From assembly GCA_047601145.1 (NCBI GenBank), contig JASGJW010000001.1:1426001-1490000 (forward strand): DNA of 64,000 nt, given 5' to 3'. How positions within the stretch are numbered: the stretch's first letter is position 1; each line of letters opens with the position of its first letter. A program made the translations under genes and the position numbers. The notes under the pieces were generated by a model. It was not told where the DNA came from. It searched no databases and worked only from the letters and a program-made list of their open reading frames with translations. This document shows, in pieces, positions 33,862 through 42,845 of this stretch. Source of the stretch: UBA7672 sp047601145 (lineage in GTDB: Bacteria > Pseudomonadota > Alphaproteobacteria > Caulobacterales > Hyphomonadaceae).

Positions 33862-35034
33862 ATGAAAGACCTTCGCATCCGTCGGCTAACCGTACGCCAG
33901 TACAAGTGGCCATTCCGCGAAATGGGGCTGGACTACAACGGCTTCAACCAAATCTACCAGAAGGGGGCGATAGCCAATGAGACCGGCTATGCGTTCACGA
34001 TGGAGACCGATGCCGGCATCACCGGCGAATATATCGGCAATCTTGGCGGCGTCACTTATGCGCAGGTTGGCATGGTGGCGCACTACCTCATCGGCAAGAG
34101 CGCGCACCAACGCGAGCTGATTTGGAACGATATCAAGCGCGCCCTGCGCCAGGTCGACGGTTATGGCTTGGCCCCAATCGACTGCGCGCTCTGGGATATT
34201 GCGGGCAAGGCCCATGGCGTGCCTGTTCACCAGCTGCTGGGTGGTTGGCGAAAGTCGTTGCCGGCCTACGCCTCCACATTCCACGGCGACGAGAACGGCG
34301 GCCTTTGTTCGCCGGAAGCGTTCGCCGATTTTGCCATCCAGTGCCAGGAGATGGGCTACCCGGCATTCAAGATCCACGGTTGGGGGAATGGATCGATCGA
34401 GCGTGAGGTCGCAACGGTGCTCGCAACGCGCAAGGCCGTGGGCGATCGGATGAACCTCATGATCGATCCGGCATGCGAGTACAACACGTGGGCTGACGCG
34501 CTGCGGGTTGGCCGCGCGTGCGACGAAGCCAACTATTTCTGGTATGAGGACCCCTACAAGGACGGGGGACACTCGGCGTTCGCGGCCAAGAAGTTGCGGC
34601 AGCTGATCAAGACGCCAATACTGCTTGGCGAGCACATCCGCGGCATCGAGGTCAAGGTTGACGGCATCATCGCGGGTGGCGCCGATTTTGTCCGCGCCGG
34701 GATTCACTCCGAGGGTGGCATCACCGGGGTAATGAAGCTCGCGCATGTTGCAGAAGGGTTCGGGCTCGATGTCGAACTGCATGGCCCTGGCGCGGCGACG
34801 CGCCAGTGCATGGCCTCTATCCGCAACACGAATTACTACGAGCTCGGACTCGTTCATCCCAAGGTGCCGGGCCGCCATGCTCAAGCGCCGATCTATGGCG
34901 AGACGTATTCCGATGACCTCAATTCAGTCGACAGCAATGGCTGCGTGCCGGTCCCGACGGGGCCCGGCCTCGGGGTGACCATCAACTGGGATTGGCTCGC
35001 CAAGCACGAGACAGGCAAGGTCGTCTATGACTAG
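33862..35034 (+). CDS. Enolase-superfamily sugar-acid dehydratase (mandelate racemase subgroup)
   Basis: A 390-residue enolase-superfamily enzyme. It has the capping N-domain with YNGFNQIYQKG near residue 26, CALWDIAGKAHG near residue 109, FKIHGWGNG near residue 170 at the KxK/KxH base position, metal ligands in NLMIDPACEY, WYEDPYKDGG and LLGEHIRGIE, and a late VELHGPGAATRQ histidine region near residue 302. It differs from both RhmD and fuconate dehydratase in this window. A dehydratase for another aldonate or aldarate is likely; the substrate cannot be assigned. The next gene overlaps it by 8 bases. Confidence 0.87.
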   Translation: MKDLRIRRLTVRQYKWPFREMGLDYNGFNQIYQKGAIANETGYAFTMETDAGITGEYIGNLGGVTYAQVGMVAHYLIGKSAHQRELIWNDIKRALRQVDGYGLAPIDCALWDIAGKAHGVPVHQLLGGWRKSLPAYASTFHGDENGGLCSPEAFADFAIQCQEMGYPAFKIHGWGNGSIEREVATVLATRKAVGDRMNLMIDPACEYNTWADALRVGRACDEANYFWYEDPYKDGGHSAFAAKKLRQLIKTPILLGEHIRGIEVKVDGIIAGGADFVRAGIHSEGGITGVMKLAHVAEGFGLDVELHGPGAATRQCMASIRNTNYYELGLVHPKVPGRHAQAPIYGETYSDDLNSVDSNGCVPVPTGPGLGVTINWDWLAKHETGKVVYD

Positions 35035-36895
35035 ACTCGCCGGAAACAGGTTGACGCTACTGGTCGCCTTGCTTGCTAGTGCCGTTGCGTTCGGCGGGTG
35101 TAGCGCTCCTGCCATTGCAAATCGCGGAACCGCCGCAGACGCCCAAGCAGCGGGCGAAACGGCGCGTCTGAATGTGTGGTTCGATGCCCGCAACGAAGAG
35201 GCGCTCGACTTCAGCCCGATGGCGCGAACCGGCCTCGGCGACAAGAAGGACTACGACAAAATCGACGACATGTCCGAGGCGGCGCAGGACAAGGGTCTGG
35301 AATGGCGGCGCCGGACTGTCGACGAACTCAAGCATAGGTTTGACCGCGCCCGTCTGACGCCAGACGGCAAGCTCTCCTACGACCTTTGGATCGACCAATT
35401 TACCCGAGCAGAGGATGCCTCGAGGTTTCGTCGAAACGAGTACATCTTCACTCAGCAACTCGGGCCTCAGGCGTCTCTCGCGCAATTCCTGATCTCCTCC
35501 CATCGCGTCGACGACCGATCGGATATGGAGGCTTATGTTGCGCGCATTGGCGGAGTATCGCGCGCGATCGGTCAGTTGCTGGAGCGGGCCAAGCTGAACG
35601 CAGCAGCTGGAACCCGTCCTCCGGCCTTTGCCTACGAGGGCGTAATTCAGCAGGCTCGCGCGCAGATCACAGGGGCGCCCTTCGCCGGGACAGGCGAGAG
35701 TCCCGTATGGGCTGATGCGAACGCGAAGATCGAGAAGCTCACAAAGGATGGCAAGATAGATGCGGTGACGGCAGGGGCGCTGAAGAACAACGCCAGAACT
35801 GCGCTTCTCCAACAGTGGGGGCCTGCATATCAGCAGCTCATCGGCTGGCTTGAGACTGACATGGCCAAGGCCGACAAGATTGCGACAGGCGTCGGCAAAC
35901 AACGCAATGGCGAAGCCTTCTTCGCTATGCGGCTACGGAACATGACGACGACAGATCTCACTGCGGAGCAGATCCACGCCTTCGGCTTGGCAGAAGTCGC
36001 ACGTCTGCACGCCGAGATGGAGCTCATCAAAGCAAAAGTCGGGTTCAAGGGAACCCTCCAAGAGTTTTTCACCTTCGTACGCGAAGACCCGCAGTTCCAT
36101 TTTCCGGACACCGAAGAAGGCCGGCAAACCTACATTCAAACCGCAACCGCAAAAATCGACTTCATTAGGAAGAAGCTGCCCGAGTACTTCGGGATCATGC
36201 CGAAGACGGAGCTGGTCCTGAAGCGAGTCGAGGCGTATCGCGAACAAGCGGGCGCCGTCCCGTTCTACGCAGCCGGCGCGGCCGACGGTTCACGTCCCGG
36301 CACGTTCTACATGCATCTCAGCGACATGAAGGCAATGCCGATTCCCCAGCTCGAGGTGGCCGCCTACCACGAGGGAATACCTGGACATCACATGCAAATT
36401 TCGATCGCCCAGGAACTCGCCGGCCTGCCGAAGTTTCGCACGCGCTTGTTCTTTGCGGCCTACTCGGAAGGTTGGGCGCTCTATTGCGAACTGCTAGCGA
36501 AAGAGATGGGCGCGTATCGGGATCCCTATGCGGATTTTGGACGACTTACGCTCGAAACCTGGAGAGCAATCCGCCTCGTCGTCGACACTGGTCTTCATGC
36601 AAAGGGTTGGACTGAAGAGCAGGCGGTCCAATACATGCACGACAACGCGCCGCTTCCCGACTCCCAGATACGGTCCGAAGTCAAACGCTACATCATCCAG
36701 CCTGGCGTGCCGTCGTCCTACAAGATCGGCATGCAAAAGATACTGGACCTGCGCGCCAAGGCGAGGACCGCGCTTGGCCAGAGGTTCGATTTGCGCGCCT
36801 TTCACGACACGGTGCTTGGAGGTGGCGCACTGCCGCTCGACCTCCTTGAGAGGCGCGTGGACGAGTGGATCGCCAACCAGAAGATAGCTGGGTAG
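35027..36895 (+). CDS. DUF885 metallopeptidase-like lipoprotein
   Basis: A 622-residue DUF885 protein. The lipobox is AFGGC near residue 25. The zinc-site motif HEGIPGHHMQ lies near residue 452, followed by FAAYSEGWALYCE about 28 residues later with the third ligand, a thermolysin-like/gluzincin arrangement known for the family. AVPFYAAGAADGSRPGTFY precedes it. The gene starts inside the end of the dehydratase gene (8-base overlap), so they are coupled. DUF885 proteins are exported and presumed peptidases or related hydrolases. Coupling to a sugar-acid enzyme hints at a peptide- or amide-linked sugar substrate, which is inference. Confidence 0.85.
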   Translation: MTRLAGNRLTLLVALLASAVAFGGCSAPAIANRGTAADAQAAGETARLNVWFDARNEEALDFSPMARTGLGDKKDYDKIDDMSEAAQDKGLEWRRRTVDELKHRFDRARLTPDGKLSYDLWIDQFTRAEDASRFRRNEYIFTQQLGPQASLAQFLISSHRVDDRSDMEAYVARIGGVSRAIGQLLERAKLNAAAGTRPPAFAYEGVIQQARAQITGAPFAGTGESPVWADANAKIEKLTKDGKIDAVTAGALKNNARTALLQQWGPAYQQLIGWLETDMAKADKIATGVGKQRNGEAFFAMRLRNMTTTDLTAEQIHAFGLAEVARLHAEMELIKAKVGFKGTLQEFFTFVREDPQFHFPDTEEGRQTYIQTATAKIDFIRKKLPEYFGIMPKTELVLKRVEAYREQAGAVPFYAAGAADGSRPGTFYMHLSDMKAMPIPQLEVAAYHEGIPGHHMQISIAQELAGLPKFRTRLFFAAYSEGWALYCELLAKEMGAYRDPYADFGRLTLETWRAIRLVVDTGLHAKGWTEEQAVQYMHDNAPLPDSQIRSEVKRYIIQPGVPSSYKIGMQKILDLRAKARTALGQRFDLRAFHDTVLGGGALPLDLLERRVDEWIANQKIAG

Positions 36896-36910
36896 GTTAG
36901 AGGAAGTCGA

Positions 36911-38017
36911 ATGCGCATGCTGCGAAATGGCCTGGTTCCATTGACCGCGCTGGCTCTCGCCGCCTGCGCCCACGCGCCGCTGCGACAAACCGATGAGGCC
37001 CGCCTTCAGCCTGCTTGGCAGGCGCTGGACGCCGACAAGGATGGCGTGGTCAAACTGACCGAACTTCAGCCGCTTATGATGTTCTCGCTTAGGCCTCATG
37101 ACGCAAACGGCGACGGGGCCATCAGCCTAGCTGAGTATGTCAGCTTCGATCTCGATCCCAATCGCGAAGGTCAGATACCCCTTGGCGAGAATGTGAGGCT
37201 TATCGCAAATCTCGACTACGCGGGCACGGGCGATCCACGCCAGACGCTTGATATCTATCTTCCGAAATCTCCCAACGTCTCCGGGCCGCTTCCGGTTCTC
37301 GCTTATATCCACGGCGGGGGATGGACGATCGGCAGCAAGATCATGGGTCGCGACCAGACCATGGGCATTGCGAACAGCGGGCGTTATGCGGTCATCTCGA
37401 TCGGCTACCGGCTTTCCTGGCAGGATGCCTGGCCCGCCCAGATCGACGATGCAAAGGCTGCGATTCGATGGATCCGCGCACATGCAAAAGAATACAATCT
37501 TGATCCTGGCCGCATCTGCGCGATGGGCGTCTCCGCTGGCGGACACATCGCCGCCAAGCTCGGCCTTACCAATGGCGTCGCCGCCGACGAAGGCAAGGTG
37601 GGCCACTATCTCGACCAGTCGAGCGCGGTAAAATGCGTGGTCAGCGAGTCAAGCCCTACGGATCTGCGTCTTGCCCCCGTTGGAACGCCGAACATCGATC
37701 CCCTGCTCGGCAGTGAAGGTGACCGGGCAGAGCTGGCGCGGCGCGCGTCTCCGGTGCTCGATGTCAGCGCCGGCGACCCGCCCTTTCTGATTATCCACGG
37801 CAACAAGGATCCTTTCGTACCCTTTCAGCAGGCCGTTGAATTCGAGGCTGCGCTGCGCGCGGCTGGCGTACCAGTACTCTTCCAGACCATCGATGGCGGT
37901 GGTCACGGCGGCTTCACCGGTCTTTGGCCGAAAATCAACGAGCGGATCCGGCTTTTCCTGGACCGCAATCTCTACGACCCCGCCACCCAGGTGCCGACCG
38001 ACACGCTGAAAATGTAG
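36911..38017 (+). CDS. EF-hand/alpha-beta hydrolase lipoprotein esterase
   Basis: A 368-residue lipoprotein (lipobox LALAAC, cysteine near residue 17) with two calcium-loop motifs, DADKDGVVKLTE near residue 37 and DANGDGAISLAE near residue 60, fused to an HSL/BD-FAE-type esterase domain. The hydrolase part shows YIHGGGWTIGSK near residue 132, the nucleophile elbow MGVSAGGHIA near residue 204, LIIHGNKDPFVP near residue 294 and the histidine in GGGHGGF near residue 325. It has GAGGAAG before the ATG and follows the DUF885 gene by 15 bases. Carbohydrate-ester deacylation is a common role of such esterases; this assignment is inference. Confidence 0.87.
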   Translation: MRMLRNGLVPLTALALAACAHAPLRQTDEARLQPAWQALDADKDGVVKLTELQPLMMFSLRPHDANGDGAISLAEYVSFDLDPNREGQIPLGENVRLIANLDYAGTGDPRQTLDIYLPKSPNVSGPLPVLAYIHGGGWTIGSKIMGRDQTMGIANSGRYAVISIGYRLSWQDAWPAQIDDAKAAIRWIRAHAKEYNLDPGRICAMGVSAGGHIAAKLGLTNGVAADEGKVGHYLDQSSAVKCVVSESSPTDLRLAPVGTPNIDPLLGSEGDRAELARRASPVLDVSAGDPPFLIIHGNKDPFVPFQQAVEFEAALRAAGVPVLFQTIDGGGHGGFTGLWPKINERIRLFLDRNLYDPATQVPTDTLKM

Positions 38018-38021
38018 CGGA

Positions 38022-39029
38022 ATGAAGTGGCGACAGTTGCAGATGGAGGGCGCCCAATTGGATGCCGCAATCGACCCGATGTCGGTGGTCGCGCCCGAAT
38101 TCCGGGAAGCAGCTGCGAAAATCGCGTTGCAGGAAGCCGATAGCCCGCCTGCGGTCAGAGAGAGTATTGCCCAGATACGCAACTCCCCATTCTTCAGCGA
38201 TGTTGAACCTCTACCTGATGTGGAGTTCTTCGAGCGACTTGCGCCGGTCGATATTGGGCATCCCGACGTTGTGCTCTACGTCATCAACGCACGGTCCGGC
38301 GGCAACCGGCCTGCGATACTGCACACACATGGCGGCGGCCAGATTGCGGGAACGGCGCAAAGCCAGGTTCGCCGGTTGCAGTTGCTCGCGCGCGAGCTCG
38401 ATTGCGTCATCGTCACCGTTGAATACCGGTTGGCGCCCGAGTCGACCTTCGAAGCGTCGATCGAGGACAACTATGCGGGTTTGCGCTGGCTCCATCAGCA
38501 CGCCAGCGAGCTTGGCGTCGATCCATCGCGAGTAGCGCTGCTTGGCGAAAGCGCCGGCGGCGGCCACGCTGCCATGCTCGCCAATTTGGCGACCGATCGC
38601 GGTGAGTTTCCTGTCGCGTTTCAGTGCCTCATCTATCCCATGCTGGATGATCGCACAGGAGCGACACGGCGCGTTCCTGACCATATCGGACGGTTCGCCT
38701 GGACGGCAGACTGGAATGCGCTTGGCTGGGAATGCTTTCTTGGAATGAAGCCAGGCGGAGAAGGGTCGCCTGCAGTGGCAGTTCCAAGCCGCAGGCGAGA
38801 TTTTCGAGATCTTCCCGCCACATTCATCGGCGTCGGCGCAATCGATCTTTTCGTCGAAGAAAACATTGAATACGCATCCCGCCTGATCAAGGCCGGCGTG
38901 GCGACGGAACTGGTTGTCGTTCCCGGTGGGTTCCACGGTTTCGACATCTTTGCTCCGGAAAGCGCGACGGCGCAGGGCTTTGAGAGATCCAAGCTCAATG
39001 CGCTGAAGCGCGGTCTTGGAATTCGCTAG
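38022..39029 (+). CDS. Hormone-sensitive-lipase-family esterase, cytoplasmic copy
   Basis: A 335-residue HSL esterase with no signal peptide. HTHGGGQIAGTA is near residue 103, YRLAPESTFEASIEDNY near residue 136, the nucleophile elbow GESAGGGHA near residue 178 and the histidine in GGFHGFD near residue 304. It is clearly paralogous to the lipoprotein esterase at 20.4 kb through most of its length. Its start is 4 bases after the previous stop, so it is part of the same operon. The pair may act on one ester class on both sides of the inner membrane. Confidence 0.87.
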   Translation: MKWRQLQMEGAQLDAAIDPMSVVAPEFREAAAKIALQEADSPPAVRESIAQIRNSPFFSDVEPLPDVEFFERLAPVDIGHPDVVLYVINARSGGNRPAILHTHGGGQIAGTAQSQVRRLQLLARELDCVIVTVEYRLAPESTFEASIEDNYAGLRWLHQHASELGVDPSRVALLGESAGGGHAAMLANLATDRGEFPVAFQCLIYPMLDDRTGATRRVPDHIGRFAWTADWNALGWECFLGMKPGGEGSPAVAVPSRRRDFRDLPATFIGVGAIDLFVEENIEYASRLIKAGVATELVVVPGGFHGFDIFAPESATAQGFERSKLNALKRGLGIR

Positions 39030-39047
39030 ACAGCGCCGGGGAACGGA

Positions 39048-40592
39048 ATGACGCAAATTCTCGGCACGATGCTGATTGGTGGTCAATCCATTCGCGGTAT
39101 GGGTGGTGAAATCCGGGCCGTCGAGGCTCGAACAGGCAACAAGCTTGAGCCATCCTTTGGCGGGGCGTGCTCGGACGATTTGGAAAGAGCATGCCGGTTA
39201 GCCGAAGATGCGTTCGACGCCTTTCGTGAGACCGAACTCGAGACACGTGCGCGTTTCTTGGAAGAGATCGCTCTCAACCTCGAGGGGTCAGTCGTCCAAA
39301 TCGTTGAACGCGGCATCCTCGAGACTGGGTTGCCGCGCGCCAGGCTTGAGGGAGAACTCGCGCGCACGGCAAACCAACTACGGCTATTTGCCACCGTTGT
39401 CCGTGAGCGAGAGTTTCTCGACGTTCGGGTCAATGCTTCGATTGCAGACCGGAAACCTTCTCCACGCCCTGACCTTCGCTTGCGCAACATTCCGCTAGGG
39501 CCCGTGGCAGTCTTCGGAGCCAGCAACTTTCCGCTCGCTTTTTCGGTCGCGGGTGGAGACACAGCATCGGCATTGGCCGCGGGCTGTCCGGTAGTTGTCA
39601 AGGCGCACAATGCACACCCTGGTCTGTCCGAACTTGCCGGACGAGCAATTCAGCAGGCGGTCGCCAACTTGAGGCTTCCGCCGGGCGTGTTCTCGCTTCT
39701 CTTTGACGCGGACGTTGCCATTGGTCAGGCGCTTGTTGCTCATCCCGTCATTAAAGCCGTGGGCTTCACCGGGTCACGCCGTGGCGGGATCGCGCTTGCG
39801 GCGATTGCTCAGGCGAGGCCCGAACCCATCCCCTTTCACGCCGAAATGAGTTCAATAAACCCGGTCATTCTTCTCCCTGGCGCACTTCGCGAGCGCGGTC
39901 ACGAGATCGCTCTGGCCTTCGTTTCCGCAATGACGTTGGGCGCCGGCCAGTTCTGCACAAATCCCGGGCTTGTCTTTGCCGTGGACGACGAAAACCTCGG
40001 CACTTTTGTGCAGGCTGCCGGCCTGGCGGTTGAGGCCGTGCTCCCGGCGACGATGTTGACCCGACGCATCCTGCGAAATTTTCGCGCGGGAGTTGATGAG
40101 CTCGCGCGGCGTCCAGGAGTCGAGGCGATTGCGCAGGGCCTGACGGGTGGAGACGACCAGGGCAGAGCGGCTCTCTTCGAGACTTCGTCAGCCACATTCA
40201 AAGCGGATCAGTCGCTGCAGGCGGAAGTGTTCGGAGCAGCTACTTTGATAGTGCGCTGTCCAGACATTGCCACCATACGCGACTTGCTTATGAGCATGGA
40301 AGGACAGCTGACGATCTCTTTGCACGCAGATCAGCATGACTTCTCGGACGTGCGCGCCCTCTTGCCAGTTCTGGAGGCCAAGGCAGGACGGATCATCTTC
40401 AATGGTTTCGGCACAGGCGTTGAAGTTGCGCATGCCATGGTTCACGGCGGACCTTTTCCGGCCACATCAGACAGTCGGTTCACTGCAGTGGGAAGCCTGT
40501 CAGTTCGACGCTTCCTGCGACCGATCTGTTACCAAGATTTCCCCCCCATCCTTCAACCTGCAACCTTCAACGACGGGCGCTCCGTCACCTAG
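39048..40592 (+). CDS. 2-oxoglutarate-semialdehyde dehydrogenase-type aldehyde dehydrogenase
   Basis: A 514-residue NAD(P)-dependent aldehyde dehydrogenase of the alpha-ketoglutaric-semialdehyde branch. GPVAVFGASNFPLAFSVAGG is near residue 150, VKAHNAHPG near residue 184, the FTGSRRGG glycine motif near residue 241, the glutamate in EMSSINPV near residue 266 and the cysteine in GAGQFCTNPG near residue 302. It ends the operon begun by the third dehydratase. In non-phosphorylative pentose and aldarate pathways this enzyme follows a DHDPS-family dehydratase, and one is present at 17.5 kb. This suggests carbon also enters at 2-oxoglutarate. Confidence 0.88.
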   Translation: MTQILGTMLIGGQSIRGMGGEIRAVEARTGNKLEPSFGGACSDDLERACRLAEDAFDAFRETELETRARFLEEIALNLEGSVVQIVERGILETGLPRARLEGELARTANQLRLFATVVREREFLDVRVNASIADRKPSPRPDLRLRNIPLGPVAVFGASNFPLAFSVAGGDTASALAAGCPVVVKAHNAHPGLSELAGRAIQQAVANLRLPPGVFSLLFDADVAIGQALVAHPVIKAVGFTGSRRGGIALAAIAQARPEPIPFHAEMSSINPVILLPGALRERGHEIALAFVSAMTLGAGQFCTNPGLVFAVDDENLGTFVQAAGLAVEAVLPATMLTRRILRNFRAGVDELARRPGVEAIAQGLTGGDDQGRAALFETSSATFKADQSLQAEVFGAATLIVRCPDIATIRDLLMSMEGQLTISLHADQHDFSDVRALLPVLEAKAGRIIFNGFGTGVEVAHAMVHGGPFPATSDSRFTAVGSLSVRRFLRPICYQDFPPILQPATFNDGRSVT

Positions 40593-40769
40593 CGGTTGCC
40601 GGAGGGAATGCGCGCTTTGTATTGGAAGCGGAAATAGCGCGTCACAATTCCGAGACAGCGCTCGATCTATAGAGTGCTTCCGGCATCGCTGCGATAGCTT
40701 GAATTTCAACTGGCTCGGTCAACATCGAGGCGTGATCTACGATTGTTCTTCCCGGCTGCAGTGGCGCGA

Positions 40770-41801
40770 TCAAGCAGGCGGCCAAAGCTCGGCAAACTGA
40801 GCCGCGAGCCATCTGGTAAGCCTGGCATTTACCTGAACGGGTTTCTCCTGTGCCATCCAGTGGCCGGACTCGATGACGGCTTCGCTGAGGTTGTCGCAGT
40901 TGGCGCGCATGGGCTCGGCAAGCCGGGAGTCGATCGTCTCGCAAACATAGTCGTACGCGGCATGCAGGAAGAGCACGGGCATGGCGAGGCGCCAGTTGGC
41001 CTTTGCTCGCTTGGCGTACGCGGTATTGGCTGCGCCGTTCATGTACCAGCTGTCAGCTCCGAAGAAGCCGGTAGCCTCCAGAGCTGCAGTGTAGCTGTTC
41101 TCGTCTGCTTCGGTGAGTACGCGTTCATCGCGCGGCAGTTGGGGAGCCGGTTGACCGGGACCAAACCAGCCACCCGCCGCGCGTATGCGTGAGGTGATAG
41201 CTGGCTGACGCTTGCCGGCCGGGTTGCCCGACCGGAAAAGAGCCTTCACCGTCCCACGCGTGTTGGCCTCGAAGGCCGCGGACGCCGCCGCAAAGTTCTC
41301 CCGGTAGAACATCTGGTAGTCCCATTGAGCCACCGGAAATTCAGTCTCCGGATAGACCGACCGATCGGCTAGCGGGACGAGAGTTTCGACTGAAAAACCT
41401 TCCGGGATATAAGGCACGCAGAGATTGGCGACGCCGTGACAGCGATCAGGGTGTTGTTGCGCAATCGACCAGACGACAGGCGCTCCCCAATCGTGTCCGA
41501 CCCAGATGGCCTTCTCAATGCCAAGTGCATCGGCGAGTTCCATCATGTCGGCGACGATTTCCTCCTGGCAATAGTCTTCATGTCGGGAGTAGAGGCTGGA
41601 CCGGCCGTAGCCTCGCATGTCAGGCGCGATCGCCCGGAAGCCCAACCCAGCGAACACCGGCAGTTGATGCCGCCAGGAAATCGATAGCTCGGGCCATCCA
41701 TGAATGAAGATGATCGGCGTTGCTGTTGCCGATCCACAGGAGAGATAGAAGCTCGTGTGGCGATCGCTCTCGGCAACACATTCCAGAATGGGAAAAGTCA
41801 C
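40770..41801 (-). CDS. Epoxide-hydrolase-like alpha/beta hydrolase
   Basis: A 343-residue soluble alpha/beta hydrolase. The HGWPE oxyanion motif is near residue 34, PDMRGYGRSS near residue 59, the nucleophile elbow GHDWGAPV near residue 101 with an aspartate nucleophile as in epoxide hydrolases, and the histidine in ESGHWMAQEKP near residue 312. The tyrosines expected in the cap are plausible (DYQMFYREN). Its start is 4 bases after the end of the TauD-type gene, so the two form an operon. Dehalogenase activity is less likely than epoxide hydrolysis but not excluded. Confidence 0.83.
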   Translation of the reverse strand: MTFPILECVAESDRHTSFYLSCGSATATPIIFIHGWPELSISWRHQLPVFAGLGFRAIAPDMRGYGRSSLYSRHEDYCQEEIVADMMELADALGIEKAIWVGHDWGAPVVWSIAQQHPDRCHGVANLCVPYIPEGFSVETLVPLADRSVYPETEFPVAQWDYQMFYRENFAAASAAFEANTRGTVKALFRSGNPAGKRQPAITSRIRAAGGWFGPGQPAPQLPRDERVLTEADENSYTAALEATGFFGADSWYMNGAANTAYAKRAKANWRLAMPVLFLHAAYDYVCETIDSRLAEPMRANCDNLSEAVIESGHWMAQEKPVQVNARLTRWLAAQFAELWPPA

Positions 41802-41805
41802 GCGC

Positions 41806-42685
41806 CTACTCCGCAGCTGCCTTCATTTCCGCCGGCATGCGCGACCGGTTGTAAGGCCTGTCGCCAAGGATGGTCGCACGGTTCATGATGCGGCGATGGG
41901 GCAGGTAGTCATTCACCGCATAATGTTGCGTGATGCGGTTGTCCCAGAAGGCGATGGAATTCGGCTTCCAGCTCCAGCGCACCTGATACTCCGGCTTCTG
42001 GACGTGCACGAACAGCAGATCGAGTAGCGCTTTCGAACTCGGCGCCACGCAAGCTCTTGATCCGATCCGTGAAGCTGTAGTTCACGAACAGCGCATCCGC
42101 CCCTGTCTCCGGATGAGTCCGCACCACGGGATGGAAAACCGGCGGATGATCAGCGACAGCCTTGGCATGCTTGTCGGCGCCAGCGCCCTTCGCCACCACC
42201 CCGCGCGCCGGAAAGCCGCGAGCGAAATCGTGCACCGCGTCCAGCTCGGAGAGCAAACGCTGCAGCGGCTTTGACAAGCCTTCATAGGCCGCCTGCATGT
42301 CCGCCCAGATCGTGTCGCCGCCGGCAGGTGGCAGGAGCCTGGCATAAAGCATGGCCCCGAGCGGCGGCGTCTCGATAAAGGTGACGTCGGTGTGCCACGC
42401 GTCATTGTCGGTCGGGTTATTGGCGTGGTTGTCGAGGATGAACATCTCCGGTGCTTCGGGCACGCCGGGATAGAGCGGATGGGTATGGAGATCGCCGAAG
42501 CGCGCCGCGAAGTCACGATGCTGCACCGGCGTGATATGCTGATCTTCGAAGAAAATCACCTTGTGTTTGAGCAGCGCGCTGCGGATCGCTGCGATCTCTT
42601 CATCGCCCAGCTGCTTCGAAAGATCGACGCCGTCCACGACAGCGCCGATGGTTGGCGTAAGGATACGTGTAGTTATCCTGGTCAT
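41806..42685 (-). pseudogene. Frameshifted TauD/TfdA-type 2-oxoglutarate dioxygenase
   Basis: A non-heme iron dioxygenase gene in two frames. The first reads TPTIGAVVDGVDLS, FFEDQHITP, the iron ligands in DAWHTDVTF and FVNYSFTDRIKSLRGAEFES. At about 42028 the frame breaks, and the next frame continues with LLDLLFVHVQKPEYQVRW, the distal ligand in RITQHYAVNDY and the arginine in LGDRPYNRSRM to a stop at 41806. Joined, it is a normal length of about 292 residues with a complete catalytic set. The ATG at 42685 follows GGAGAGG. One inserted base or a two-base loss explains it; sequence error or recent inactivation are both possible. Confidence 0.85.
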
Positions 42686-42845
42686 CGCAGCGGCCTCTCC
42701 GGAGATCCTGATAGCGGAAATCCCATGCAATTTCGAGCTGGCGCGCCCGGCTCACGGCTGAAAAGTCACATAACTTGCCAGCATCGTGCGATGATGCGTG
42801 ACTTGCCGCGTATGCCAGTGTGGGGGCGCAGCGGGAGAGGGGCCG

